Origin: Candidatus Cybelea sp.
GTDB lineage: Bacteria > Vulcanimicrobiota > Vulcanimicrobiia > Vulcanimicrobiales > Vulcanimicrobiaceae
Reading direction: 5' to 3'
DNA: 33,393 nucleotides
Assembly: GCA_036489315.1 (NCBI GenBank)
Contig: DASXFZ010000053.1
Coordinates: 1 to 33,393 of the forward strand
The translations under genes and the position numbers were made by a program. Below, one piece after another: positions 7,710 to 18,856 of the stretch; position 1 is the stretch's first letter, and each line of letters starts with the position of its first letter. The notes under the pieces are model-generated. The model worked only from the letters and a program-made list of their open reading frames with translations, was not told where the DNA came from and made no database searches.

Positions 7710-8175
7710 CCTCAAACAAGCACTCGTCATTGCCGCGGCGGCCATCGCCACGCTTGCCGCCGACCAGTACAGCAAGGTTTGGGTCCTCCGAACCTGCGCC
7801 CCGATACCTCCGCCGTGCCGGACGATAATTCCCAATCTTCTCAATTGGACGTTCGAGCGCAACGTTCACGGCGCGTTCGGACTCTTTGGCAGCAGCGCCG
7901 TCTTGCTGATCGGAATGGCGATCGTCGTGCTGGTTCTCTTCTGGTTCAGCTTCCGCGAGGCCGCCGCACGGTCGCAGACGGTGCGCATCGCCTTCGGAAT
8001 GATCGTCGGCGGAGCCATCGGCAACATCGTCGATCGCGTGCACTACGGGTTCGTCATCGACTTTATCGACTTTTATCGCATTTGGCCGAACATCTTCAAC
8101 GTCGCGGATTCCTGCATCACGGCGGGAGTCGGGCTGTTGATTCTCTCTAGCCTTGTTACACGTCGTCACCGCTGA
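7687..8175 (+). CDS. lspA: Lipoprotein signal peptidase (signal peptidase II)
   Basis: Aspartic membrane protease that cleaves the signal peptide of diacylglyceryl-modified prolipoproteins. With a TTG start at 7687 (overlapping ccdA by 23 bp) the product has 162 residues, the normal size. Four hydrophobic segments and both catalytic motifs are visible: GNIVDRVHYGFVIDF with Asp116 and FNVADSCITAG with Asp141. The usual N.GAAFG motif appears as FERNVHGAFGLF. No ATG suits the domain, so translational coupling to ccdA is likely. It works directly after Lgt, encoded divergently. Confidence 0.93.
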   Translation: MYRNRISSLKQALVIAAAAIATLAADQYSKVWVLRTCAPIPPPCRTIIPNLLNWTFERNVHGAFGLFGSSAVLLIGMAIVVLVLFWFSFREAAARSQTVRIAFGMIVGGAIGNIVDRVHYGFVIDFIDFYRIWPNIFNVADSCITAGVGLLILSSLVTRRHR

Positions 8176-9052
8176 GCAGGCCGGAAAGCGTACCGATGTT
8201 CTGATCGCCACGCTCTGCGGCGCCCCGCGATCGCTCATCGCGCAAAGTGCTCGCCGCGGCGACGTCACCCTGAACGGAATTTCGGTGAAGCCGAGCCGGC
8301 CCGTGGAGGCCGGCGACGTTCTCGAGTTCGAGATTGAAGTGCGCGAGGCGCTGGTCGCGCTCCCGGAATCGATCCCGCTCGACGTCGTCTACGAAGACGA
8401 GGACCTGATCGTCGTCGACAAGCCGGCCGGCATGATTACGCATCCGGCGCATAGCGCAACGAGCGGTACGCTGGTGAACGCACTGCTTGGCCACGTTGCG
8501 GCGCGGCCTCCCGGCGATCTCTTGCGCCCCGGCCTCGTCCATCGTCTGGATCGGGACACTTCCGGACTGCTCGTAGTCGCCAAACGCGAGGCAAGCCTGC
8601 ACGCGCTGGGCGTTGCGATGAAAGCGCGACGGATCGAGCGCGAATATCTGGGCCTCGTGCGAGGCGTCCCCGAACATCCACTCGGCACGATCGAGGGCCC
8701 CATCGGCCGCGATCCTCGCAACCGCTTGAAGTTCGCGATCACGGCCGATGGGAAACCGGCGGTCACGCACTACGAAATTCGAGAACGTTTCGAAAAGTAC
8801 GCCGAACTGGTCTTCCGCCTCGAAACCGGGCGGACTCATCAAATTCGCGTGCACCTCGCCGCGATCGGTCACCCCATACTCAACGATCCGCTCTACGGAA
8901 AAACCGAATCGCGCTTCGAGTTACCGGGGCAAGCGCTGCACGCGTGGCGTCTGCGGTTTCTTCATCCGCGCACGGGCGAACCGATGTCGTTCGAGGCGCA
9001 ACCGCCGCCGGAGTATGTGCACGCGAGAGAAATTGTTGCGGCGCAAGGGTGA
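8153..9052 (+). CDS. RluA/RluD-family 23S rRNA pseudouridine synthase
   Basis: A protein of about 299 residues with an N-terminal S4 RNA-binding domain (SLIAQSARRGDVTLNG) and the RluA-type catalytic domain. The catalytic Asp is in GLVHRLDRDTSGLLVVAK (Asp133); RTHQIRVHLAAIGHPILNDPLYG is the family's second signature. RluD isomerises uridines of helix 69 in 23S rRNA; which site this one modifies cannot be told from sequence by eye. A TTG at 8153 is used as start, overlapping lspA by 23 bp; the lspA-rluD order is very common in bacteria. Confidence 0.9.
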   Translation: MLHVVTAEQAGKRTDVLIATLCGAPRSLIAQSARRGDVTLNGISVKPSRPVEAGDVLEFEIEVREALVALPESIPLDVVYEDEDLIVVDKPAGMITHPAHSATSGTLVNALLGHVAARPPGDLLRPGLVHRLDRDTSGLLVVAKREASLHALGVAMKARRIEREYLGLVRGVPEHPLGTIEGPIGRDPRNRLKFAITADGKPAVTHYEIRERFEKYAELVFRLETGRTHQIRVHLAAIGHPILNDPLYGKTESRFELPGQALHAWRLRFLHPRTGEPMSFEAQPPPEYVHAREIVAAQG

Positions 9053-9063
9053 ACGGTACGTGA

Positions 9064-12920
<3,857 letters not shown>

Positions 12921-12924
<4 letters not shown>

Positions 12925-14015
12925 TGCTCGTTCAAGAGTTCGCGAAGCACTGCGAAATTGCGTTCGGCAGCCTTTGCGATGACGTCGGCGCGCGCGCACA
13001 GCGCCGCCGAGAGCCCGTCGCGCTCGGTGACCAGCCGATCGACGAGTTCGTCGATCTGCCCGTCGGGCGGGCGCTGCGCGCCCGGCGTCCACAGCGGCTG
13101 CAGCGGATACTCGAGATCTTCGCAGAGTGCGCTCACCTTGGGATCGTACGGAATCGCCAGAAACGGAACGCCGTGCCGCGCGGCGAGGACCAGCGCGTGC
13201 AGGCGCATACCGATGACGACGCGCGCTTCGCTCAGGATCGCCGCCGCCTTTGCGAGAGAGCACTCGGGGAGCAGCACGGGAGCAGAGGCACAGGCGCGGA
13301 TAACGTCGGTCGAGATCGCCGCGTCGGCCGCGCCCCCGAGCGGCAGGAAGGCCGATCGAATACCGTGGCGCTCCGCCAAACGATCGACGGCGCGCGCCAC
13401 GATCTGCGGTGCGTCGCGCGATCCGGCGGAGCGCCGCACGCTAATAACCGCGTACGGCCCGCTCTCAGGGCCCAAACCCTCGGCCGAAAGATCGACGCCC
13501 GCTTCCGGCGACTCGTAGAGGAATACCGGATCGGCGGTCTGCTCGATCGGCGTCCTCGGCAGCAGTTCGCGCAGCAGCCGCAACGATCGTTCGTCGCGTA
13601 CGGTCGCGCGGTTCACGCCGCGGCAGAATCTTCGTACGAGCAATCGGCCCCAGAAGTCGAGCGGGCCGATCGACTGAGCGAAGATCATCGCCTTGCGCCC
13701 GGCGCGTACCGCCTCTCGCAGGATCGAGGCGTAGTAGAGCAGACTGCGCAGACTCGTTTGATTCTGCAGCAGCCCGCCGCCGCCGGAGAGCACGACGTCG
13801 GCACGGCGAATCGACTCTCGCACCGCGCGCCACTCCCAGCGTGGGGTCGCTTCGACTCGCAGTGAAGACTCGGTGCGCTGCGGCGTCGCCGAAAGCACCT
13901 CGATCGTCGCCGCCGGAAGCGTGCGCCGCACGCCCTCGACGATCACCTCGAGCAGCGCCTCGTCGCCCAGATTCCCGAAACCGTAGTAACCCGATACGAG
14001 CACGCGGGCGCTCAC
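12921..14015 (-). CDS. csaB: Polysaccharide pyruvyl transferase CsaB
   Basis: A 364-residue protein of the polysaccharide pyruvyl transferase family (PF04230). The N-terminus SGYYGFGNLGDEALLE, the middle DVVLSGGGGLLQN and AQSIGPL, and the C-terminal VIGMRLHALVLAARHGVPFLAI are the CsaB signatures. CsaB adds ketal pyruvate to a secondary cell-wall polymer, which is what SLH domains of S-layer and other surface proteins bind. It sits between a DUF5693 membrane protein and ileS with ATGA-type overlaps on both sides. No SLH-domain protein is in the window. Confidence 0.92.
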
Positions 14016-16009
14016 GGCTGCGCAGGCACGCGACGCCGGTAGATCCAGATCAGCAGCGCGCCGATGATGGGGCCGACGATCAATCCGTTGACGACGCGCA
14101 GCAGCGAGACCTCGATCGGCGTATGCAGATGGGAGAACGTGTCGATGACGTCACCGATTCCAACGCCGATAGCCAAGGCGAGCAGCCAGCCGACGGCACG
14201 ACGATGCGGCGGCAGCAGCGCCGGGAGCAGCATCATCGCGGGGAAGCCGATCAAAAACTCTTTGAAACGCGGCCGCACGCTGAGCGCCGCCGTGAGGAAA
14301 TGCCGCAACGCAAGCTCGATGGGAGAGGGCGAGATGTCGCTGTCGTTGCCGCTGCGCACGAGCATCAACGCGCCGGCCGCGACGATCGCGATCCCGCCCA
14401 AGAGCTGATACGCGAGCACCGGTGAGAGGAACACATCTCGCGGGCGTTCGATGCCCGAACCGAATCGCTGGTCGAAGAGGTACAGCACGAGCGCGATGAG
14501 CGGTGGAAGCGCCAGCACGAGCCGGACGCCGCGAAAACGCTCGATCTCTTCCATCGCAAGCGGCATGCTCATCAGCCCGACGACGACGAGCGCCCCGAGC
14601 AGCGCGACGCCGGTGGCCGCCACCGTCCAACCGAGGCTTCGCACGAGCTGCGTCCCAATGGCCGGAGCGGGCACCTCGCGCCAGGCGGGAATCAAAGTCA
14701 GCAGGGCCGCGGTCGCGAAGAGCAGCGCCCCGGCCAGCGCGATAGCCGAACGAGCAAAAGCATCGTGATGCGCGAGCAGGCCGCCAAGGTAGAGCGCGAC
14801 GGTCAACGCGTACGCGGCCGCGGCGATGCTGCGGCGATACCATCCGAAGAACTCGAGCAAGAGGATGAAGATCGACGGCACGGCGAGTGCTGCCAAGCCG
14901 ACGAGGATGCGATTGTTACCGCGATACTGCGGTATCGGTGTCGCGCGGCCGAGCCGCAAGCCGTCGGCGCGCAGCTCGTCGGCGATCCGTTTGACCATCT
15001 CGACGTTGGTCGCTTCGATCGAAAGGTTGCCGTCTTGGTGCGCCCACGGTCGCAGATAAACGACGCGAACGTTGCGTTCGCGCACGCCGAGAACGTATCG
15101 CGCGACGATCTCGTCGAGCTTGAGCTTGTCCAGCTCGGTCTTGGCGATCGCTTGGACGCGCACCGTCCGTCCCGGGATCAGACGCGCGAGGGTTTCACTC
15201 CCCTTCTGCACTTGGCTGGGATCGTACGTCTCGATCGAGCCGAAGTTAAAAATGTGCCGCTTGAATGCCGCGGCGGTATCCTCGAGGTGATCCGGATAAC
15301 CGACGACGGCGTTGCCGAGACCGAAGAAGATAACCGTCGAAACCTTCGGATCGTAGCGCAGTACGTCGTCGAAGAGCGCATCGATCTGCGGCGCCTTGAA
15401 GCGCTCGTCGTTTTGAAAGCGCGGCACGACGAGCAGCGCGAGACGGTGCGCCAGCTCGATCTGCCCGGTCGGAATCCCGAGGGCGACCGCATTGAAGTAG
15501 TCGACCTGCGTTCGCACCTCGATCAGCCACGGCCGCGTCGCTCGCAAGACGCGCACGCTGTTGCGACTGAAGTGCAGCGAAAGCTGCGAAAGGTAGCGAT
15601 GATAGGTCGATGGATCGGAGACGATCAGGTAGATCGCGCCGTCGTCGATCCGCCGGTTCGCGACCAGGCGCGCGAGCAGGGGGTCGCGGATCGGCGCAAG
15701 CCGCGCCTGATTGACTAGGGAAGCCCCGGTCGTGGCGTAGGCCTTGCCGTTGTTTCCGACGTTCGTCCCGAGCTCTTCGGTCAGCGCAAGCGACGTGAGG
15801 CCGGCGCGCCGCAGCGCGATCAGGAATGCGGCCGGATTGTAGTCGTAGGAACGCGCCAGTGCGTCGAGATCGGTAAAGTCCATGGCGAGCTCGACGCGCC
15901 GGGCGTGCGACTCGGTGCGTACGCGGAAGAAGGCGACGGCCAGCGAAGCGAGGAGCGCAACGAGTAAGACGACGGCCGCGTAGCGCGTTCTGGGAGTATA
16001 GAGCGTCAC
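14012..16009 (-). CDS. DUF5693 family membrane protein
   Basis: A protein of about 665 residues: one N-terminal membrane helix, a large extracytoplasmic domain (roughly residues 30-360, with LTSLALTEELGTN early on) and about seven to eight C-terminal membrane helices. This layout and its place directly before csaB are typical of the DUF5693 family, thought to act with CsaB in making or modifying a cell-wall polymer; the activity is unknown. I take the GTG at 16009 (VTLYTPRTRY then the first helix) rather than a frame reaching 16135, because the extra ~42 residues look like translated leader. No Shine-Dalgarno is visible before this GTG. The 3' end overlaps csaB by 4 bp. Confidence 0.8.
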   Translation of the reverse strand: MTLYTPRTRYAAVVLLVALLASLAVAFFRVRTESHARRVELAMDFTDLDALARSYDYNPAAFLIALRRAGLTSLALTEELGTNVGNNGKAYATTGASLVNQARLAPIRDPLLARLVANRRIDDGAIYLIVSDPSTYHRYLSQLSLHFSRNSVRVLRATRPWLIEVRTQVDYFNAVALGIPTGQIELAHRLALLVVPRFQNDERFKAPQIDALFDDVLRYDPKVSTVIFFGLGNAVVGYPDHLEDTAAAFKRHIFNFGSIETYDPSQVQKGSETLARLIPGRTVRVQAIAKTELDKLKLDEIVARYVLGVRERNVRVVYLRPWAHQDGNLSIEATNVEMVKRIADELRADGLRLGRATPIPQYRGNNRILVGLAALAVPSIFILLLEFFGWYRRSIAAAAYALTVALYLGGLLAHHDAFARSAIALAGALLFATAALLTLIPAWREVPAPAIGTQLVRSLGWTVAATGVALLGALVVVGLMSMPLAMEEIERFRGVRLVLALPPLIALVLYLFDQRFGSGIERPRDVFLSPVLAYQLLGGIAIVAAGALMLVRSGNDSDISPSPIELALRHFLTAALSVRPRFKEFLIGFPAMMLLPALLPPHRRAVGWLLALAIGVGIGDVIDTFSHLHTPIEVSLLRVVNGLIVGPIIGALLIWIYRRRVPAQP

Positions 16010-16026
16010 GAAGCGAGTCTGGTTCG

Positions 16027-16140
16027 CTCCGCCGAGGCCGTTTTTCTGCCTGGCGGCCCAGTGATTACAGAAGGGCTCGCCATGGGCGAGCCCTCCTGCC
16101 GTCGCGTATGCGCGAGTCCCTTTTTGTCGGGTCACGCATA
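16027..16140 (-). promoter_or_regulatory. Hairpin-rich leader before the DUF5693-csaB-ileS operon
   Basis: Read on the minus strand, three stems follow one another: TATGCG/CGCATA (16135-16140 with 16107-16112), a perfect 9-bp stem GGGCTCGCC/GGCGAGCCC with a 3-nt loop (16073-16093), and a CCGCC/GGCGG stem around a GGCCG/CGGCC alternative (about 16027-16055). A further AGCGA/TCGCT stem lies just before the GTG start. None is followed by a clean T-tract. It may be a leader controlling the operon or the end of the upstream crotonase transcript. Pairings are seen directly; function is inference. Confidence 0.35.
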
Positions 16141-16250
16141 CCGGGTGTGGGCGACGCTTGTGATTTCATCGCATCGCTCGCGGCCCACGAGTCGAGTGAC
16201 GCGGACGGTTCGGCTTCAACGGTAGGGGATTATCCCCTCCAAGACGGCGG

Positions 16251-17030
16251 TCACCAGTTCGGTCTGCGCTTTTCGAGAAATGCGGAGATGCCCTCACGTG
16301 CATCGGCTTCGAGCGCATTGCGGGTCATCACGTCGTTTGTATAGCGGTACGCCGACGCTTGGTCGAGATCGATCTGCGCGTAGAACGCAGCCTTGCCGAT
16401 GCCCACGACGGTGCGACTCGCCGACGCGATCTTCGCAGCGAGCTCGAGCGCTGCCGCCGCAAGCTGTTCCGGCGGCACGACGCGGTTGACCAAGCCCCAA
16501 TCCAGGGCCGTCTTTGCGTCGATGGGATCGCCGGTCAGCAGCATCTGCATCGCGCGTTTGCGACCGATTGCGCGCGTCAGCGCAACCATCGGCGTGCTGC
16601 AGAAGAGCCCGATGCGAACGCCCGGCGTCGCAAACGACGCCTCCGTCGAAGCAACCGCGAGATCGCAGGCGGCGACGAGCTGGCAGCCCGCCGCGGTTGC
16701 GACGCGCGCGACTTGCGCGATGATCGGCTGCGGGGTTTCCACGATACGCGCCATCAAAGCGACGCAGGCATCGAAAATCGTCGCATATGCATCCGCGTCG
16801 CGGTCGCGCAGCTCGCGAAGATCGTGGCCGGCGCAGAATGCCGGCCCCTCCCCGCGCAGAATCACGGCGCGGACGCCCTGCTCGCCGGCGAGCGCCGCGA
16901 GTGCGGCGTCGAGCTCGCGCATCATCTGCAGCGAGAGCGCATTGCGCTTCTCGGGGCGGCGCATCGTGACGATCGCGATCTCACCTTCGCGCTCGACGCC
17001 GATGTCGGCGTAGGCCGGCAACGTCTCCAT
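16251..17030 (-). CDS. Crotonase-family protein, ECHDC3-like
   Basis: A 259-residue enoyl-CoA hydratase/isomerase-fold protein. The oxyanion-hole motif FCAGHDLRELR and the region ATAAGCQLVAACDLAVAS, FATPGVRIGLFCSTPMVAL are clear. Where true enoyl-CoA hydratases have catalytic glutamates (GCE and PE), this protein has Gln and Val/Arg, a feature it shares with ECHDC3-type proteins, whose reaction is not settled. It probably binds an acyl-CoA, but hydratase activity should not be assumed. The ATG at 17030 has AAAGG about 8 nt upstream. It follows the next gene by 10 bp, so the two are co-transcribed. Confidence 0.85.
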   Translation of the reverse strand: METLPAYADIGVEREGEIAIVTMRRPEKRNALSLQMMRELDAALAALAGEQGVRAVILRGEGPAFCAGHDLRELRDRDADAYATIFDACVALMARIVETPQPIIAQVARVATAAGCQLVAACDLAVASTEASFATPGVRIGLFCSTPMVALTRAIGRKRAMQMLLTGDPIDAKTALDWGLVNRVVPPEQLAAAALELAAKIASASRTVVGIGKAAFYAQIDLDQASAYRYTNDVMTRNALEADAREGISAFLEKRRPNW

Positions 17031-17040
17031 TCGGGTGCCT

Positions 17041-17550
17041 TTACCGGGGCGGCTGCGTACTCCCTGGGACCGGCGAGGCAACGGGCGAGACGGGCGGAGA
17101 CGGGGACGGGGAGGCAGCGGACGAAGCCGCTCGCATCGCAACCGCCCAGGCCGGATCGCGCTTAGCCGGTACGCCGCGATGGAGCGCCGCGCGGCTGGCC
17201 TTCGCATAGGAAGAACTCGGAAAGTTCGTTTTCACGTAGACGTAGAGGGCGACCGCACGTTCGCGGGCAGTCGCCCCCGGCAGTTCGGCGAAGAGCGCCG
17301 CCATCGCGTACCCGGTCGACGGCAGCCAGGAGTCCTTTGGATACGCCCGTGCCCACTGCACGAACGCGTCGTCCGTCAGCAGGAGCAGATGCTCGGCCTG
17401 CTCGGGCAGTAGTTGGTGCGTTTCATAACGCTTCTTGAGCTGCATTGTCTCATAGCGAATTCGCAGCGCGCTCATGTTGAGCTTGCCAAAGTATCGGTCG
17501 GCGGGCGCGCTAACGGCGGCCTGCGCCACCGCAGCGATAGTCATCAGCAT
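17041..17550 (-). CDS. Exported protein of unknown function
   Basis: A product of about 169 residues if the ATG at 17550 is used; a TTG at 17592 would add 14 residues including a basic n-region (RRPSLRR), making a better signal peptide (MLMTIAAVAQAAVSA with cleavage near SAPA). The middle is helical (RIRYETMQLKKRYETHQLLPEQAEHLLLL; FPSSSYAKASRAALH) and resembles TPR-like outer-membrane assembly or tetratricopeptide segments, though I cannot assign a family. The C-terminus is a low-complexity Pro/Ser/Val tail (from about residue 140), as in wall-spanning linkers. It forms an operon with the crotonase gene. Confidence 0.6.
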   Translation of the reverse strand: MLMTIAAVAQAAVSAPADRYFGKLNMSALRIRYETMQLKKRYETHQLLPEQAEHLLLLTDDAFVQWARAYPKDSWLPSTGYAMAALFAELPGATARERAVALYVYVKTNFPSSSYAKASRAALHRGVPAKRDPAWAVAMRAASSAASPSPSPPVSPVASPVPGSTQPPR

Positions 17551-17627
17551 GCTTTCGCTTGTACCCAGCCGGCGGAGCGAGGGTCGACGCAAGCATAGCC
17601 GAACAGGCGCTCGTCGAGTCTCTTAAG

Positions 17628-17909
17628 CTATTGTCCGTTTTCGGTTTCGCGGTCGCCCGCAGCATCGGCTTCCTTCTCGCAGACGTAAGCACCGTGCTTC
17701 GTGTTGCCGTACCAGCGCTCTCCCTTTAGGTGATAGATCCCCGAAGCCGTGTTGAGCCAGACGACTGTGTCGTGTGGGCAATGATGCTGTGCTTGCGGTT
17801 CCGTCGTGAAGAGCTGAAGTGACGAGGCTATTGCAGCGGTTGTATGAACGGCGATCGATGTGGCGACTCCCCCTAGTAGGAGGACATAAGCGAGAATGAT
17901 CGGACGCAT
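17628..17909 (-). CDS. Small exported protein with conserved YHxxGxRWYGNTKxG motif
   Basis: A 93-residue protein with a signal peptide (MRPIILAYVLLLGGVATSIAV) and a compact domain: CPHDTVVWLNTASGIYH, then KGERWYGNTKHGAYVCE and a charged tail. I recognise this pattern as a widespread uncharacterised small exported domain in which a Trp-Asn strand, a His-Gly loop and a Tyr-Gly-x-Thr motif recur, often with two cysteines as here; no activity is known to me. The ATG at 17909 has a strong AAAAAGGAG about 8 nt upstream. A LexA-like palindrome lies some 210 bp upstream. Confidence 0.75.
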   Translation of the reverse strand: MRPIILAYVLLLGGVATSIAVHTTAAIASSLQLFTTEPQAQHHCPHDTVVWLNTASGIYHLKGERWYGNTKHGAYVCEKEADAAGDRETENGQ

Positions 17910-18201
17910 GTGAGCGGCTCCTTTTTCTGCGTGTCGGTGAAAGGCGCGATAAGCCGCATGGATTCAAACCGAACAGTGATCGCCGGCAAGCATAAATGCT
18001 GCCGCTCCTAAGACCGGATGAACCCATACTCCCTTTCCCCGTGAGAGGATAGGGGCTCTCCATTTCTGCCTTGCCCTTGCTTTCCTTCCTCGCCCAACCA
18101 AACGACGCAGCCCCGCCGAGCGAACAAATGTTCGCCTGGCGGCCACCACAGTTTGCAAATACGATGCCGCCGTCGATTTGCGGGCCGCGTGCGGCGAAAT
18201 A
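17910..18201. other. Non-coding gap between tRNA-Val and the small exported protein
   Basis: About 290 bp without a credible gene. It contains the LexA-box-like palindrome at 18121-18134 and a pyrimidine-rich stretch (about 18028-18105) with clustered CCC/GGG tracts. The minus-strand frames that cross it are rich in Arg/Ser and run out of phase through the exported-protein gene, so they are not called. Confidence 0.5.
18121..18134. promoter_or_regulatory. LexA/DinR-type SOS-box-like palindrome
   Basis: CGAACA-AA-TGTTCG is a perfect 6-bp inverted repeat that matches the Gram-positive LexA box pattern GAAC-N4-GTTC. It lies downstream of the tRNA-Val and ~210 bp upstream of the exported protein at 17909. 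No lexA, recA or repair gene is nearby, so it may be a chance match; a single site in 33 kb is not proof. Confidence 0.35.
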
Positions 18202-18277
18202 TGGTGGGCGATGACGGGCTCGAACCGCCGACATCCTCCTTGTAAGGGAGGCGCTCTCCCAGCTGAGCTAATCGCCC
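18202..18277 (-). tRNA. tRNA-Val (anticodon TAC)
   Basis: On the minus strand a 76-nt cloverleaf is complete: acceptor GGGCGAT/ATCGCCC, D arm with TTAGCTCAGCTGGGAGAGC, anticodon stem CCTCC/GGAGG with loop CTTACAA (anticodon TAC, reading GTA/GTG), T arm GGCGG-TTCGAGC-CCGTC, discriminator A and an encoded CCA. It stands alone rather than in a tRNA cluster. No integrase or duplicated 3' end is seen beside it. Confidence 0.97.
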
Positions 18278-18412
18278 CGGCGTCCGCCGCGCTGTGCTTT
18301 CGACGGCCCTGCGCCGACTTCCGACCTGTCTCAAACACGGGGTTCGTGCCTTGCAAAGGTTTAGGCAAGGCTGAGAGCCGGGAAATGCGTATTCTACGGG
18401 ACCGCCATCTTT

Positions 18413-18850
18413 TTGAATACACATTATCGAGCCGACTATACAAATGACATCCGCAACGTCGCCTTAGCGCGACGGGGAGTGGCAGGCTTTGCTAGTGCCT
18501 GCGGCTTCTCGGAAAGCGAGATTGCGGACATCCGTCTTGCTGCGGGCGAGGCGCTGAGCAACGCCGTCGAGCACGGAAGCTGCGGCGCGAACACGCTCGG
18601 CTTTACGGTCGAGTGCCGCTTCGACGGTTCGGAGCTCTCGATCGAGGTCCGCGATAGCGGCAACGGCTTTCCTATGCCGGGCCATCACGGGAGCATCAAG
18701 CCCGATCACCGCGGCCGCGGGTTCGGGATTTTCCTCATGCGGCGTCTAATGGACGACGTCGCGTTCTCGAGCAACGGAACGGTCGTCCGATTGGTTCGCC
18801 GGCACTCGGCCGGCCGGCGTCTCTCGCTCAACGGCGAGCGGGTCGTCTAG
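18413..18850 (+). CDS. RsbW/SpoIIAB-like anti-sigma ATP-binding protein
   Basis: A 145-residue HATPase_c_2 protein. The N-box (AAGEALSNAVEHG), G1 box (VRDSGNGF) and G2 box (HRGRGFGIFLM) are intact, so ATP binding and serine-kinase activity toward an anti-sigma antagonist are plausible. In the RsbW family this protein binds a sigma factor until released by an STAS-domain antagonist. Neither partner is encoded next to it. A TTG at 18413 is the best start; there is no clear Shine-Dalgarno. It is convergent with the S41 protease (6 bp between stops). Confidence 0.85.
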   Translation: MNTHYRADYTNDIRNVALARRGVAGFASACGFSESEIADIRLAAGEALSNAVEHGSCGANTLGFTVECRFDGSELSIEVRDSGNGFPMPGHHGSIKPDHRGRGFGIFLMRRLMDDVAFSSNGTVVRLVRRHSAGRRLSLNGERVV

Positions 18851-18856
18851 CGAAAG

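Noticed and set aside
17960-17970. T-loop-like sequence on the minus strand suggesting a second tRNA
   Set aside because: No acceptor, D or anticodon stems can be drawn around it.
18028-18105. Possible dispersed palindromic repeat in the pyrimidine-rich gap
   Set aside because: The CCC/GGG tracts do not form a stem longer than 4-5 bp and no second copy was seen in the window.
17623-18234. Long minus-strand frame through the gap below tRNA-Val
   Set aside because: Arg/Ser-rich composition, and it runs out of phase through the well-supported exported-protein gene.
18180-18420. Integration site for a mobile element at tRNA-Val
   Set aside because: No integrase, no duplicated tRNA 3' end and no change in gene style on either side.
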